Positions 1 through 5,646 of a stretch of 7,288 nucleotides of DNA are shown here, one piece after another. This stretch comes from Bacteroidota bacterium (lineage in GTDB: Bacteria > Zhuqueibacterota > JdFR-76 > DREG01). The notes under the pieces were generated by a model. It had not been told where the DNA came from, searched no databases, and saw only the letters and a program-made list of their open reading frames with translations. Made by a program: the position numbers and the translations under genes. Location of the stretch: positions 1 to 7,288 of the forward strand of contig JAUXJX010000090.1 in NCBI GenBank assembly GCA_030624545.1, given 5' to 3'. Positions within the stretch are counted from its first letter, which is position 1. Each line of letters opens with the position of its first letter.

Positions 1-1249
1 GATACTTCTTGCGCATACGTTTGAATTTCTTTAGTTCCTGGCTCCATCCCGCAATGATCTTATTGGCAGGAACCCCGGCGAGGAGTTGCTCACGTAACTT
101 GGAATCCCCGGCAAGGCGATCGAACCCCGATGTAAATTCCAAATCTCGAGGATGCAATTCTCGCAGAACCGTCAAAAGTTGAACAGCAAACGAGACAGGA
201 CGAAAAAGGTTGCGATTCTCTACGTTGAGATAGAAGCCTCGGCACCGACGATCCTGGAATTCAGGATAGGGAGCAGCATTTGGAACGGGAACAGGAGTAA
301 ATTCGCGAACCTCAAGTTGAATGCCAAAACCACGAAACCCGGTGAACCTTTCCTTTATTGGCCCAGGCCGCATCCAGGGAGATCCAATCAAGGTAAAGGG
401 CGTGGGGGTCCCTCTGCCTTCGGAAACGTTCACGCCTTCCAGAAGGCCAATTCCGGGATACAAGTTTGCCGCTTCTAAAGAGGGCATATTGGGAGAAGTC
501 TTGACCCATGGTAAGCCAGTCTGATCAAACCACTGAAGCCTTTTCCAATTTCTAACCGGGACTACTGTCAGATCTGCCCGAATTCCGTTCGTAAGCCAGC
601 CTTGTCCATTTATCATCAGCGCCAGTTCCCCCACGGTCAGCCCATGGCGAATGGGGATGGGAAACATTCCCACGAAACTCTTATGCTCCTCTTTCAGGAC
701 AGGCCCTTCAACGATTTCGCCGGTTATGGGATTTGGACGATCAAGCACTATGAATGGGATTCCAGCCTCGGCCGCGGCTTCCATAGCCAGCGCCATAGTG
801 CTAATATAGGTGTAGAATCGAGCGCCGATGTCCATGATGTCAAATAGAAGTATATCAACGCTGTCCAGCATGGCCGCGGTGGGTTTTCTATTCCTGTGGT
901 AAAGGCTATAAACCGCAATTCCCGTCAGGGAATCTTCATAGGTTTCAATGTATTCGCCGCCTGCCCGATCACCTCGAATACCGTGCTCGGGTGCAAACAA
1001 GGCATGAATGCCAACGTCGGGGATGCGGTTTAGAAGATCGACAATGTGCTCTCCGTCTGCGGAGAGCGCCGTGTGGTTTGTGACAATGCCGATTCTCTTA
1101 TTCTTGATTAGACCCAGCCGTTCTTCAACCAGGACATCCAGGCCTGGCTCGACAGGTTCGAATTCTGTTCCACAACCAATCGAGCAGATGACGCCAAGCG
1201 TAATGAATAGGTAGAAGAGGCGCGAGAATTTGTTATTCCTGTTTGGCAT
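1..1249 (-). CDS. namZ: DUF1343 / NamZ-type exo-beta-N-acetylmuramidase, putative lipoprotein (3' end cut by window)
   Basis: NamZ-family (DUF1343, formerly YbbC-like) enzymes remove terminal MurNAc from the non-reducing end of peptidoglycan glycan fragments during cell-wall turnover. I translated the frame by hand. It stays open for 416 codons from ATG 1249 to the window edge and ends in W-S-Q-E-L-K-K-F-K, a typical family C-terminus, so probably only a few residues are missing. Family motifs occur in order: TNHTA (57-61), FAPEHGIRG (85-93, likely active-site loop), DIMDIGARFYTY (137-148), LDRPNP (169-174), RHGLTVGE (201-208), SPNMP (252-256) and EGVNVSEGRGT (271-281). The N-terminus has a basic stretch, a hydrophobic core (about 11-21) and a possible lipobox S-I-G-C26, so export and lipidation are likely; Ser at -3 makes the lipobox imperfect. 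ATG 1249 is chosen because an in-frame TGA lies two codons upstream; no Shine-Dalgarno is visible. The gene is 175 nt downstream of a lytic transglycosylase on the same strand. Family call is firm; substrate is by family. Confidence 0.93.
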   Translation of the reverse strand, partial: MPNRNNKFSRLFYLFITLGVICSIGCGTEFEPVEPGLDVLVEERLGLIKNKRIGIVTNHTALSADGEHIVDLLNRIPDVGIHALFAPEHGIRGDRAGGEYIETYEDSLTGIAVYSLYHRNRKPTAAMLDSVDILLFDIMDIGARFYTYISTMALAMEAAAEAGIPFIVLDRPNPITGEIVEGPVLKEEHKSFVGMFPIPIRHGLTVGELALMINGQGWLTNGIRADLTVVPVRNWKRLQWFDQTGLPWVKTSPNMPSLEAANLYPGIGLLEGVNVSEGRGTPTPFTLIGSPWMRPGPIKERFTGFRGFGIQLEVREFTPVPVPNAAPYPEFQDRRCRGFYLNVENRNLFRPVSFAVQLLTVLRELHPRDLEFTSGFDRLAGDSKLREQLLAGVPANKIIAGWSQELKKFKRMRKKY

Positions 1250-1318
1250 CAATCACAGAAATTGACTATTGCAAAGTATTGGTGTGGCAAGCCAATCTGA
1301 ATCCATCATGAATGTGTG

Positions 1319-1382
1319 AGGCTAAATCCGAGATCTAAAACTTAGACCAGATTTATTGGAGGCCAGGCTAATCCTTAGACCA
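1319..1382. repeat. Imperfect direct repeats in the mltD-namZ gap
   Basis: The 175-nt gap 1250-1424 holds no gene. It contains two related copies: AGGCTAATCC followed at once by TTAGACCA (1365-1382), and AGGCTAAATCC (1319-1329) then CTTAGACCA (1341-1349) with 11 nt between the halves. CTTAGACCA itself is a 9-bp perfect direct repeat spaced 33 bp. A small palindrome, TCTAA-3 nt-TTAGA, overlaps the inner copy on the minus strand. A loose minus-strand promoter match (TTGTAA, 17 nt, TATATT) lies just upstream at about 1390-1418. These could be operator half-sites for namZ, or chance in A+T-rich DNA. No terminator-like hairpin with a T-tract is visible after the transglycosylase stop. Confidence 0.35.
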
Positions 1383-1424
1383 TCGTATAACAATATATAC
1401 ACAGAATCGCCAATTTACAAGAGG

Positions 1425-3458
1425 CTAGTTTGATACGGTTGCGTGATTATTTTTGACAGAGATTGAAGTGGTTTCTTTCTCTTGTGATTCGTCGCTCAGA
1501 GCGAGAACCTCCGGAATGAGAATCAAATCACCAGGATGAAGTTTGTCGAAATCCAGATCGTTATTATAGCTCTTAATCAGCCATAGGGGCAATTTATACA
1601 ACTGATTGCACAAGTACCAGATATTTTCCCCTCGCCTAACTTGGTGGGTTATGGTTCCTACCACCTTGAAATTTGAGAAAAAGTCCTCCTCCATGCTTCT
1701 ATGGTACTCGAGCCGCGAATTAACGAATTGCTCTGAAGTTACGTTTTCAAACGCCAGCTTAATTTTTTCTCCCAGCCGAATGTCTTGCCCAAAATCGATA
1801 TCGTTCCACAATCTCAACCGCTGGGTCGGAACCTTGAGCCAATCTGCATAATGGCCCAGTGTCTCTTCAGGCTTCACCTCGATAATGCCTTCTTCAGGCT
1901 TGGTATTCGACATCAAGACAATTTCAGGCTCAACGGCAGCTCGATTTTCCGCCGAGCTAAGATCAATGGCCGGTAAAGTTCGCTCGGGCTTGTCGGCCCC
2001 GAGAGATGCAGCCCTCCTTTGCGAAGCAGCTACGGCTGTTTCGACCTCTTTGTCCGGAACTTTCCGCACCGGAAGTTCTGGCAAATTCGCCAGGCTGGCC
2101 AGTTCTGCTTTTAGAGGAATTCGCAGAACTCCGCCGGCCCTAATCCTATTAGCACTGTCAAGATTGTTTAGTGCCATCAAAGCGGCGATGCTTGTGCGAT
2201 GTCGGCGAGCTATATTACTGAGGGTGTCGCCGCGTCTTACTTTATACCATTTGGAGAGTTTTTGTTCTTCGAACAACTCAGACGTTGGTATGCTGGCAAA
2301 CATAGCTTCTGGATCGACTTGCACTGGGAAGCGAAGCCGATAATGTTTCGGCAGGTGTTTCGTGCCTTTGAATATAGGATCCCGCAGCGCCGGATTGTAC
2401 TCTCTCAGCTCGACTGCGGTTAAGTTAAAATGACTCGTGATGGAACTCAGCTTCACATAGTAAGGTAGTTCAAATTCCTGAGAGACTAATGGAGGCTCAA
2501 ATTCAATTTCGCCAAAATAATCTTGATAATTTCGAACGATATGAAGCGCGGCGATAAATTCACAATAAAAATTCCTCGATGCGAAACCGAAATATCGGCT
2601 GCGATATTCGGCAACGATCTTTGCGATGTTTGTAGTATTCAGCTTTCTCTTCGCCCTTCGCATGCCGGCCAGACCATGGTTATATGCGGTTATGGCCAGG
2701 GGCCAAGTTCCCAACTCCTGATACTTGTTCCTCAGCAGTTTTGCGGCCGCCTCGGTTGCCAAAATCGGATCCCGCCTTTCATCAATCTCATAATTGATTC
2801 TCAGAAACCTCCGGCCGGTTCGGCGGGTAATCTGCCAAATTCCCGACGCTCCGGCAGTTGAATAGGCACGATAATTAAAGGATGATTCGACATGGGGGAT
2901 TACTGTAAGCTCCTCCGGCAGCCCATACTCCCGAAAAACTCGCTTGATGTTACCAAGATACCGGCCGGAGAGACTCAAACCCCGTTTGAATCGATCTCTC
3001 TGGCCCCGCTGCGATCTAACATTGTATGCAGCGTTCCGATAAATTTTGCGGTTCTTCGATTCACCGAGCAGCTTATATACTTTGGCTTCCTCCGGAGAAA
3101 GCTTAGCCAGATCTGTTTTCGATGAGGCCAACTTCAAAAGAATGGTACGATATTGCTTTCTCTTATTCTTAAGAAGGTTCCTTTGCGCACGAGTCCGAGG
3201 TAGATCGATTTGGTCTTCATGCAATTCCCCCAACCTTACAACTTCGTAGGTGATGGATAGATTTCTTGCATCGTGTATGACATATTCGTTTGTGTAATAC
3301 TTCGTGTACACAACGATCCAAAAGTCCACGGCATTCTTAAGTTCTTTGGGAAGTGGAAATTGATCGTTTGAAACATACGGTGAGTCACCGGAAAAAGCGG
3401 CAGAGGCCAACAAAAGCATTATGACAACGGTGCCGCAATAACGCTTGGCTTTCTTCAT
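1425..3458 (-). CDS. mltD: MltD-type lytic murein transglycosylase with C-terminal LysM repeats
   Basis: This enzyme cleaves the MurNAc-GlcNAc bond of peptidoglycan non-hydrolytically, leaving 1,6-anhydroMurNAc ends, in the periplasm. The product is 677 aa. In order it has a signal peptide (basic K2-K5, core 11-20, likely cleavage after A-F-S23), a charged helical region (about 35-165), and an SLT/GH23 catalytic domain (about 170-310). The catalytic domain shows HVESSFN with catalytic Glu191, GASGIWQI (203-210) and AYNHG (258-262). A degenerate LysM-like stretch (331-378) follows, then three LysM domains at about 404-448, 525-570 and 603-649; the first has the classical Y-x-V-x-x-G-D-T-L pattern. 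It is clearly longer than E. coli MltD (about 450 aa), with a longer N-terminal region and an extra LysM. It lacks the lipobox of E. coli MltD. ATG 3458 is preferred over the upstream ATG at 3539 because it begins the signal peptide and has a weak purine-rich site (AAAAGAG, 3465-3471) 6 nt upstream. It sits between a cyclic-di-GMP-type regulator and namZ on the same strand. Confidence 0.93.
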   Translation of the reverse strand: MKKAKRYCGTVVIMLLLASAAFSGDSPYVSNDQFPLPKELKNAVDFWIVVYTKYYTNEYVIHDARNLSITYEVVRLGELHEDQIDLPRTRAQRNLLKNKRKQYRTILLKLASSKTDLAKLSPEEAKVYKLLGESKNRKIYRNAAYNVRSQRGQRDRFKRGLSLSGRYLGNIKRVFREYGLPEELTVIPHVESSFNYRAYSTAGASGIWQITRRTGRRFLRINYEIDERRDPILATEAAAKLLRNKYQELGTWPLAITAYNHGLAGMRRAKRKLNTTNIAKIVAEYRSRYFGFASRNFYCEFIAALHIVRNYQDYFGEIEFEPPLVSQEFELPYYVKLSSITSHFNLTAVELREYNPALRDPIFKGTKHLPKHYRLRFPVQVDPEAMFASIPTSELFEEQKLSKWYKVRRGDTLSNIARRHRTSIAALMALNNLDSANRIRAGGVLRIPLKAELASLANLPELPVRKVPDKEVETAVAASQRRAASLGADKPERTLPAIDLSSAENRAAVEPEIVLMSNTKPEEGIIEVKPEETLGHYADWLKVPTQRLRLWNDIDFGQDIRLGEKIKLAFENVTSEQFVNSRLEYHRSMEEDFFSNFKVVGTITHQVRRGENIWYLCNQLYKLPLWLIKSYNNDLDFDKLHPGDLILIPEVLALSDESQEKETTSISVKNNHATVSN

Positions 3459-3836
3459 CTTGGGCTCTTTTCTGTCATTACCAGAATCAGGTTTGGGTGA
3501 TGAATTCGAAATTGGAATATTGTGTGAATAGCAAAACACGTACCAGAATCGGATCCAATCGAGCCCTTCGATTCCCTTCGGATTTCATGTTTTGAATTCT
3601 ACTCACAGCATCATTGTTCCAAGATAGTGACTGTAAAAGTCTAAATTATTATTGAATCATGCAAGCTAAAACTGTAACCGCCCCTGATCGCCGGATAGAT
3701 CGCCGAAGATGGAATTCAATGCCCATCGATGAGGAACTCTCAAGTAGAACGAATTGTTAGTGGGTTAATGTCCAATTGATAAGGACCCTGGACGGGCTTT
3801 GCATAGTCATATGTCTCGATGTGAGACAATATTGTT
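3459..3836. other. Gene-free 378-nt gap upstream of mltD
   Basis: I find no credible coding region here. The gap should hold the mltD promoter, but I cannot place one with confidence. Two repeats stand out. The 10-mer TACCAGAATC occurs at 3479-3488 and again at 3541-3550, 62 bp apart. CCCTTCG is repeated in tandem with a 10-bp period at 3564-3570 and 3574-3580, about one helical turn. Both lie in the expected promoter/leader zone of mltD and might be regulator sites. The end nearest the HD-GYP stop codon carries the inverted repeat listed separately. Confidence 0.5.
3812..3828 (-). terminator. Short stem-loop just after the HD-GYP gene (weak terminator candidate)
   Basis: TGTCTC and GAGACA (6-bp arms, 5-nt loop) start 8 nt beyond the stop codon of the minus-strand regulator gene. 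On the minus strand no T-tract follows, so an efficient intrinsic terminator is not supported. It may stabilise a 3' end or simply mark the transcript end. On the plus strand the stem is followed by a T-rich stretch, but no plus-strand gene needs terminating here. Confidence 0.3.
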
Positions 3837-4934
3837 TTATTTCGCAGACCCGACTTCTGGTGATTCTCCCTTCTTGTCATCATGAATAAGAGAATTCTGA
3901 AAAATTTTCTGCAGCCGTTCCTTTGGAATCTGAAGAAATGCATCAACCGCGTGCGGGTCAAACTGCGTGCCGGCGTTTTCTTTCAGAATGTCGTATGCCT
4001 TTTCAAAGTCCTTGGCGGCTCGGTACACACGGTGGCTTGTGATGGCATCAAAGGCATCGATTACGGCAAATATTCGTGCGCCAATCGGTATCTCCAGCTT
4101 TGCCAGGCCGTTGGGATACCCATTGCCATCGTATCGCTCATGATGATGCAAAATGATATCTAGAGAAGGCTGTAAGAACCGAATGTCTTTGAGCATTTGG
4201 TATCCATAAATCGGATGCATTTTCATGACCTTCCATTCCCGCTTGGTCAGTTGCCCTGGTTTCAACAAAATCGAATCGGAAATACCTATTTTGCCAACAT
4301 CATGGAGCAAGGCGCCACGGGTAATTGGAACAAGCCTGTCACCGCGGAAGCCCAGCTCAATTGCTAGTAAACGTGAATAATCAACAGCACGCTTTGAGTG
4401 ACCTGCAGTGCTTTGCTCTCGGAAATCCAATGCGGATACGAGCGCCTCAAGCGTCTGCTGGTAAGTGTTTTCAATTTCATGATAGGCTCGCACGACTTCC
4501 ATGGTTCGAGCATGAACCTTCTTCTCCAATTCGAGTCGATAGGCTCTTCTCTCCGAGAGAAGATGTCGTCGATTCAGAGCGCGCTGTACTACAATATTGA
4601 GTGCGTCCTTTTTGAAGGGCTTGAAGACATAATCGTAGGCGCCAATTTCTAGACATTCCATGGCCAAATCAGTGTCTTTCGCACTGGTCATTATAATTAC
4701 GGCCAGGTTGGGATGTGATTTGCCTAACTCGTTCAAAAGAGAAATGCTGTTCTCATGCGTCATTTTTACATCTGTTAACACCAGGTCATAGTTGTTTTCT
4801 CCGAGTAAATCAAGGGCCTGTGAAGCGCTGGCAACTGTATCGCAGAAGTATCCGACGGATTTCAGATAACGCTTTGTTAAACTGCGGGTCTTTTGCTCTG
4901 AATCAATTGCAAGGATGTGGGTTTCGGCCGACAT
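3837..4934 (-). CDS. Response regulator with receiver and HD-GYP domains (putative cyclic di-GMP phosphodiesterase)
   Basis: HD-GYP proteins of the RpfG type hydrolyse cyclic di-GMP under control of a phosphorylated receiver domain. The 365-aa product has a REC domain (about 5-118) with phosphoacceptor Asp55 in LVLTDVKM, Thr83 and Lys105 (FKPF). A basic, probably coiled-coil linker (119-160) joins it to an HD-GYP domain (about 161-340). That domain has GHS (178-180), HD at His211-Asp212, His240, the HHE cluster (264-266), an intact GYP motif (D269-G-N-G-Y-P274) and Asp293 in VIDAFDAIT. These residues match catalytically active members, so phosphodiesterase activity is likely by family. One oddity is that the receiver acidic pocket reads I-D11-S-E rather than the usual D-D, so one metal-binding acid is replaced by Ser. 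No membrane segment is seen; it should be cytosolic. No partner histidine kinase lies in the window. ATG 4934 gives a normal receiver N-terminus; only a weak purine tract (GAGAGAAA) lies upstream. Targets are unknown, but mltD follows on the same strand after 378 nt. Confidence 0.94.
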   Translation of the reverse strand: MSAETHILAIDSEQKTRSLTKRYLKSVGYFCDTVASASQALDLLGENNYDLVLTDVKMTHENSISLLNELGKSHPNLAVIIMTSAKDTDLAMECLEIGAYDYVFKPFKKDALNIVVQRALNRRHLLSERRAYRLELEKKVHARTMEVVRAYHEIENTYQQTLEALVSALDFREQSTAGHSKRAVDYSRLLAIELGFRGDRLVPITRGALLHDVGKIGISDSILLKPGQLTKREWKVMKMHPIYGYQMLKDIRFLQPSLDIILHHHERYDGNGYPNGLAKLEIPIGARIFAVIDAFDAITSHRVYRAAKDFEKAYDILKENAGTQFDPHAVDAFLQIPKERLQKIFQNSLIHDDKKGESPEVGSAK

Positions 4935-5069
4935 GGTCTGTTGTTTCTCTCAGATCAATGTTTATGATTCGCACAATGCCTTTGCCGGAAGACCCATTTT
5001 CAGGAGATTGTTGACGGGACCGGCTATCATATCCTATCCTTTCCTATTTCGGCATTTAGGACCGATTCA

Positions 5070-5086
5070 TTGACAATTTTTGTCAA
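5070..5086. promoter_or_regulatory. 7-bp palindrome, possible operator
   Basis: TTGACAA and TTGTCAA form perfect 7-bp arms around 3 T's, about 136 bp upstream of the HD-GYP start and about 290 bp upstream of the rightward promoter. The symmetric shape and position between divergent genes suit a dimeric regulator site. Each strand also shows a TTGACA hexamer, but no -10 element lies 16-18 bp downstream of either, so a promoter reading is not supported. Without G+C-rich arms it is not a terminator. Confidence 0.35.
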
Positions 5087-5374
5087 ATTGGCCAGCCATA
5101 GTCGAGAAAATCAATGCCCTTATGGATCTGGCTTTTGAAATAAAGGAACATCGGATTTTATGAATCTATTAGTCTACTTGGGCTGAATATTGCACTTTGC
5201 TTGGATCTCCGCTGCGCTCGATCATGAAATAAAAACCTTCAGATCTGCCGAAATTTACCGATAAAACAATTGACTAGGAACCTTGAACCTGCGCGATTCA
5301 AGAAAGAAGAGACTTTTGGGGATACATTTGGTTTTTTAATCGTTTATATAGTCAATAGTACTGCAAAATATTGC

Positions 5375-5401
5375 TTGACAAATATTACACTATGTTATAA
5401 A
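5375..5401 (+). promoter_or_regulatory. Candidate sigma70-type promoter of the porV-like gene
   Basis: A perfect -35 hexamer TTGACA (5375-5380) is followed after 15 nt by TATAAA (5396-5401). The hexamers are close to consensus, but the spacer is shorter than the usual 16-18 nt. An alternative pairing is TTGCTT (5371-5376), 18 nt, TTATAA (5395-5400). Either predicts transcription starting near 5406-5411 and a leader of roughly 235 nt before the porV-like start codon. This is long enough to contain all the RNA structures described downstream. The surrounding DNA is A+T-rich, as expected for a promoter. Confidence 0.5.
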
Positions 5402-5461
5402 TTGAATGCAACATGAGGAGCCCACAATTTTACGGCTTGAGGAATTCGCTTATCGCATCAG

Positions 5462-5537
5462 GTTAAAGGTTTTGTAGGAACAAATTTGTTACTGTATTCG
5501 TTCTTTCAATTAAATACCAATAAGCAAAACCTTTAAC
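5462..5537 (+). ncRNA. Structured leader element: 13-bp inverted repeat closing an A+T-rich 50-nt loop region
   Basis: GTTAAAGGTTTTG (5462-5474) and CAAAACCTTTAAC (5525-5537) are perfect reverse complements over 13 bp, with flanking G-U pairs possible on each side. The enclosed 50 nt contains the perfect palindrome AACAAATTTGTT (5479-5490) and GTATT (5494-5498) complementary to AATAC (5513-5517). This allows a three-way-junction-like fold with one long closing stem and two weak arms. It sits in the predicted leader of the porV-like gene, and its 3' arm abuts the attenuator. I do not recognise a known riboswitch consensus. It could be a sensor domain, a stabilising 5' structure, or a DNA-level site. 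The inverted repeat is certain; its function is inference. Confidence 0.5.
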
Positions 5538-5614
5538 TGTTTCACATTCTCCTTTTTTCATACCGAATGTCTGAAACGGTCTAAGGTTTCAGTAAATTTG
5601 ACATTCGGTTTTTT
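5536..5614 (+). promoter_or_regulatory. Putative transcription attenuator (antiterminator / terminator pair)
   Basis: Terminator form: ACCGAATGTC (5562-5571) pairs with GACATTCGGT (5600-5609), followed by a T-run to 5614. Within it TGAAAC (5572-5577) pairs with GTTTCA (5586-5591) around an 8-nt loop, leaving an 8-nt bulge on the 3' side. Alternative form: ACTGTTTCA (5536-5544) pairs with TGAAACGGT (5572-5580, one U-G pair), and CATTC (5545-5549) pairs with GAATG (5565-5569), with a 2-nt bulge. This gives about 14 bp and occupies the 5' arms of the terminator. The two folds cannot coexist. The T-run ends 20 nt before the GGAGG ribosome-binding site, so termination would silence the porV-like gene. 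Because the upstream arm is made first, the default may be read-through unless something captures 5536-5549. The bulge makes the terminator less compact than a classical one, so efficiency is uncertain. Confidence 0.55.
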
Positions 5615-5634
5615 CATTTCGGCAAAAATCATTT

Positions 5635-5639
5635 GGAGG
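5635..5639 (+). promoter_or_regulatory. Shine-Dalgarno deciding the porV-like start
   Basis: GGAGG lies 1 nt before an ATG at 5641 and 7 nt before the in-frame ATG at 5647. Only the second spacing suits initiation. The second ATG also gives the cleaner signal peptide (M-K-R-K then a hydrophobic core). The start is therefore set at 5647. Confidence 0.85.
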
Positions 5640-5646
5640 TATGATC

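Larger units (their letters stand above)
4935..5640. other. Divergent 706-nt intergenic region, gene-free
   Basis: This separates the leftward HD-GYP gene from the rightward porV-like gene. No open frame on either strand looks like a real protein gene. The left part (4935-5069) should hold the HD-GYP promoter. A TATGAT-like -10 is present on the minus strand at 5026-5031, but I see no convincing -35 at the right distance. A short C+T-rich repetition of CCTAT occurs at about 5033-5046. The middle (5100-5340) is featureless to me. The right part (5375-5640) contains the promoter and structured leader described separately. Confidence 0.8.

Noticed and set aside
152..1214. Plus-strand open frames of 60-110 codons opposite the DUF1343 gene
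   Set aside because: The minus-strand frame is continuous with all family motifs; the opposite frames are shadows.
1606..3249. Several plus-strand open frames (for example 1885-2343 and 2523-2861) opposite the transglycosylase gene
   Set aside because: They are antisense to a gene with clear catalytic and LysM motifs, and their translations show no family motif or coherent composition.
3459..3539. Extending the lytic transglycosylase to the in-frame ATG at 3539
   Set aside because: The extra 27 residues are polar and would precede and spoil the signal peptide that begins at the ATG at 3458, which also has a weak purine-rich site at suitable spacing.
3740..3961. Minus-strand 73-codon frame overlapping the 3' end of the HD-GYP gene
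   Set aside because: It lies mostly inside the regulator gene in another frame, has no ribosome-binding site and no recognisable features.
4984..5024. GCCGG / CCGGC inverted repeat with inner CCC / GGG upstream of the HD-GYP gene
   Set aside because: The arms are only 5 bp with an asymmetric internal loop and a wide spacing, and there is no T-tract; it is too weak to call.
5070..5092. TTGACA hexamers in the 5070-5086 palindrome as promoters
   Set aside because: No -10-like hexamer lies 16-18 bp downstream on either strand.
5462..5537. Terminal inverted repeats of a miniature transposable element
   Set aside because: The enclosed 50 nt is very short, no target-site duplication flanks the arms, and the position inside a leader with further RNA structure fits a folded RNA better.
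5641..5646. ATG 5641 as the start of the barrel gene
   Set aside because: It lies only 1 nt after GGAGG; the in-frame ATG at 5647 has the correct 7-nt spacing.
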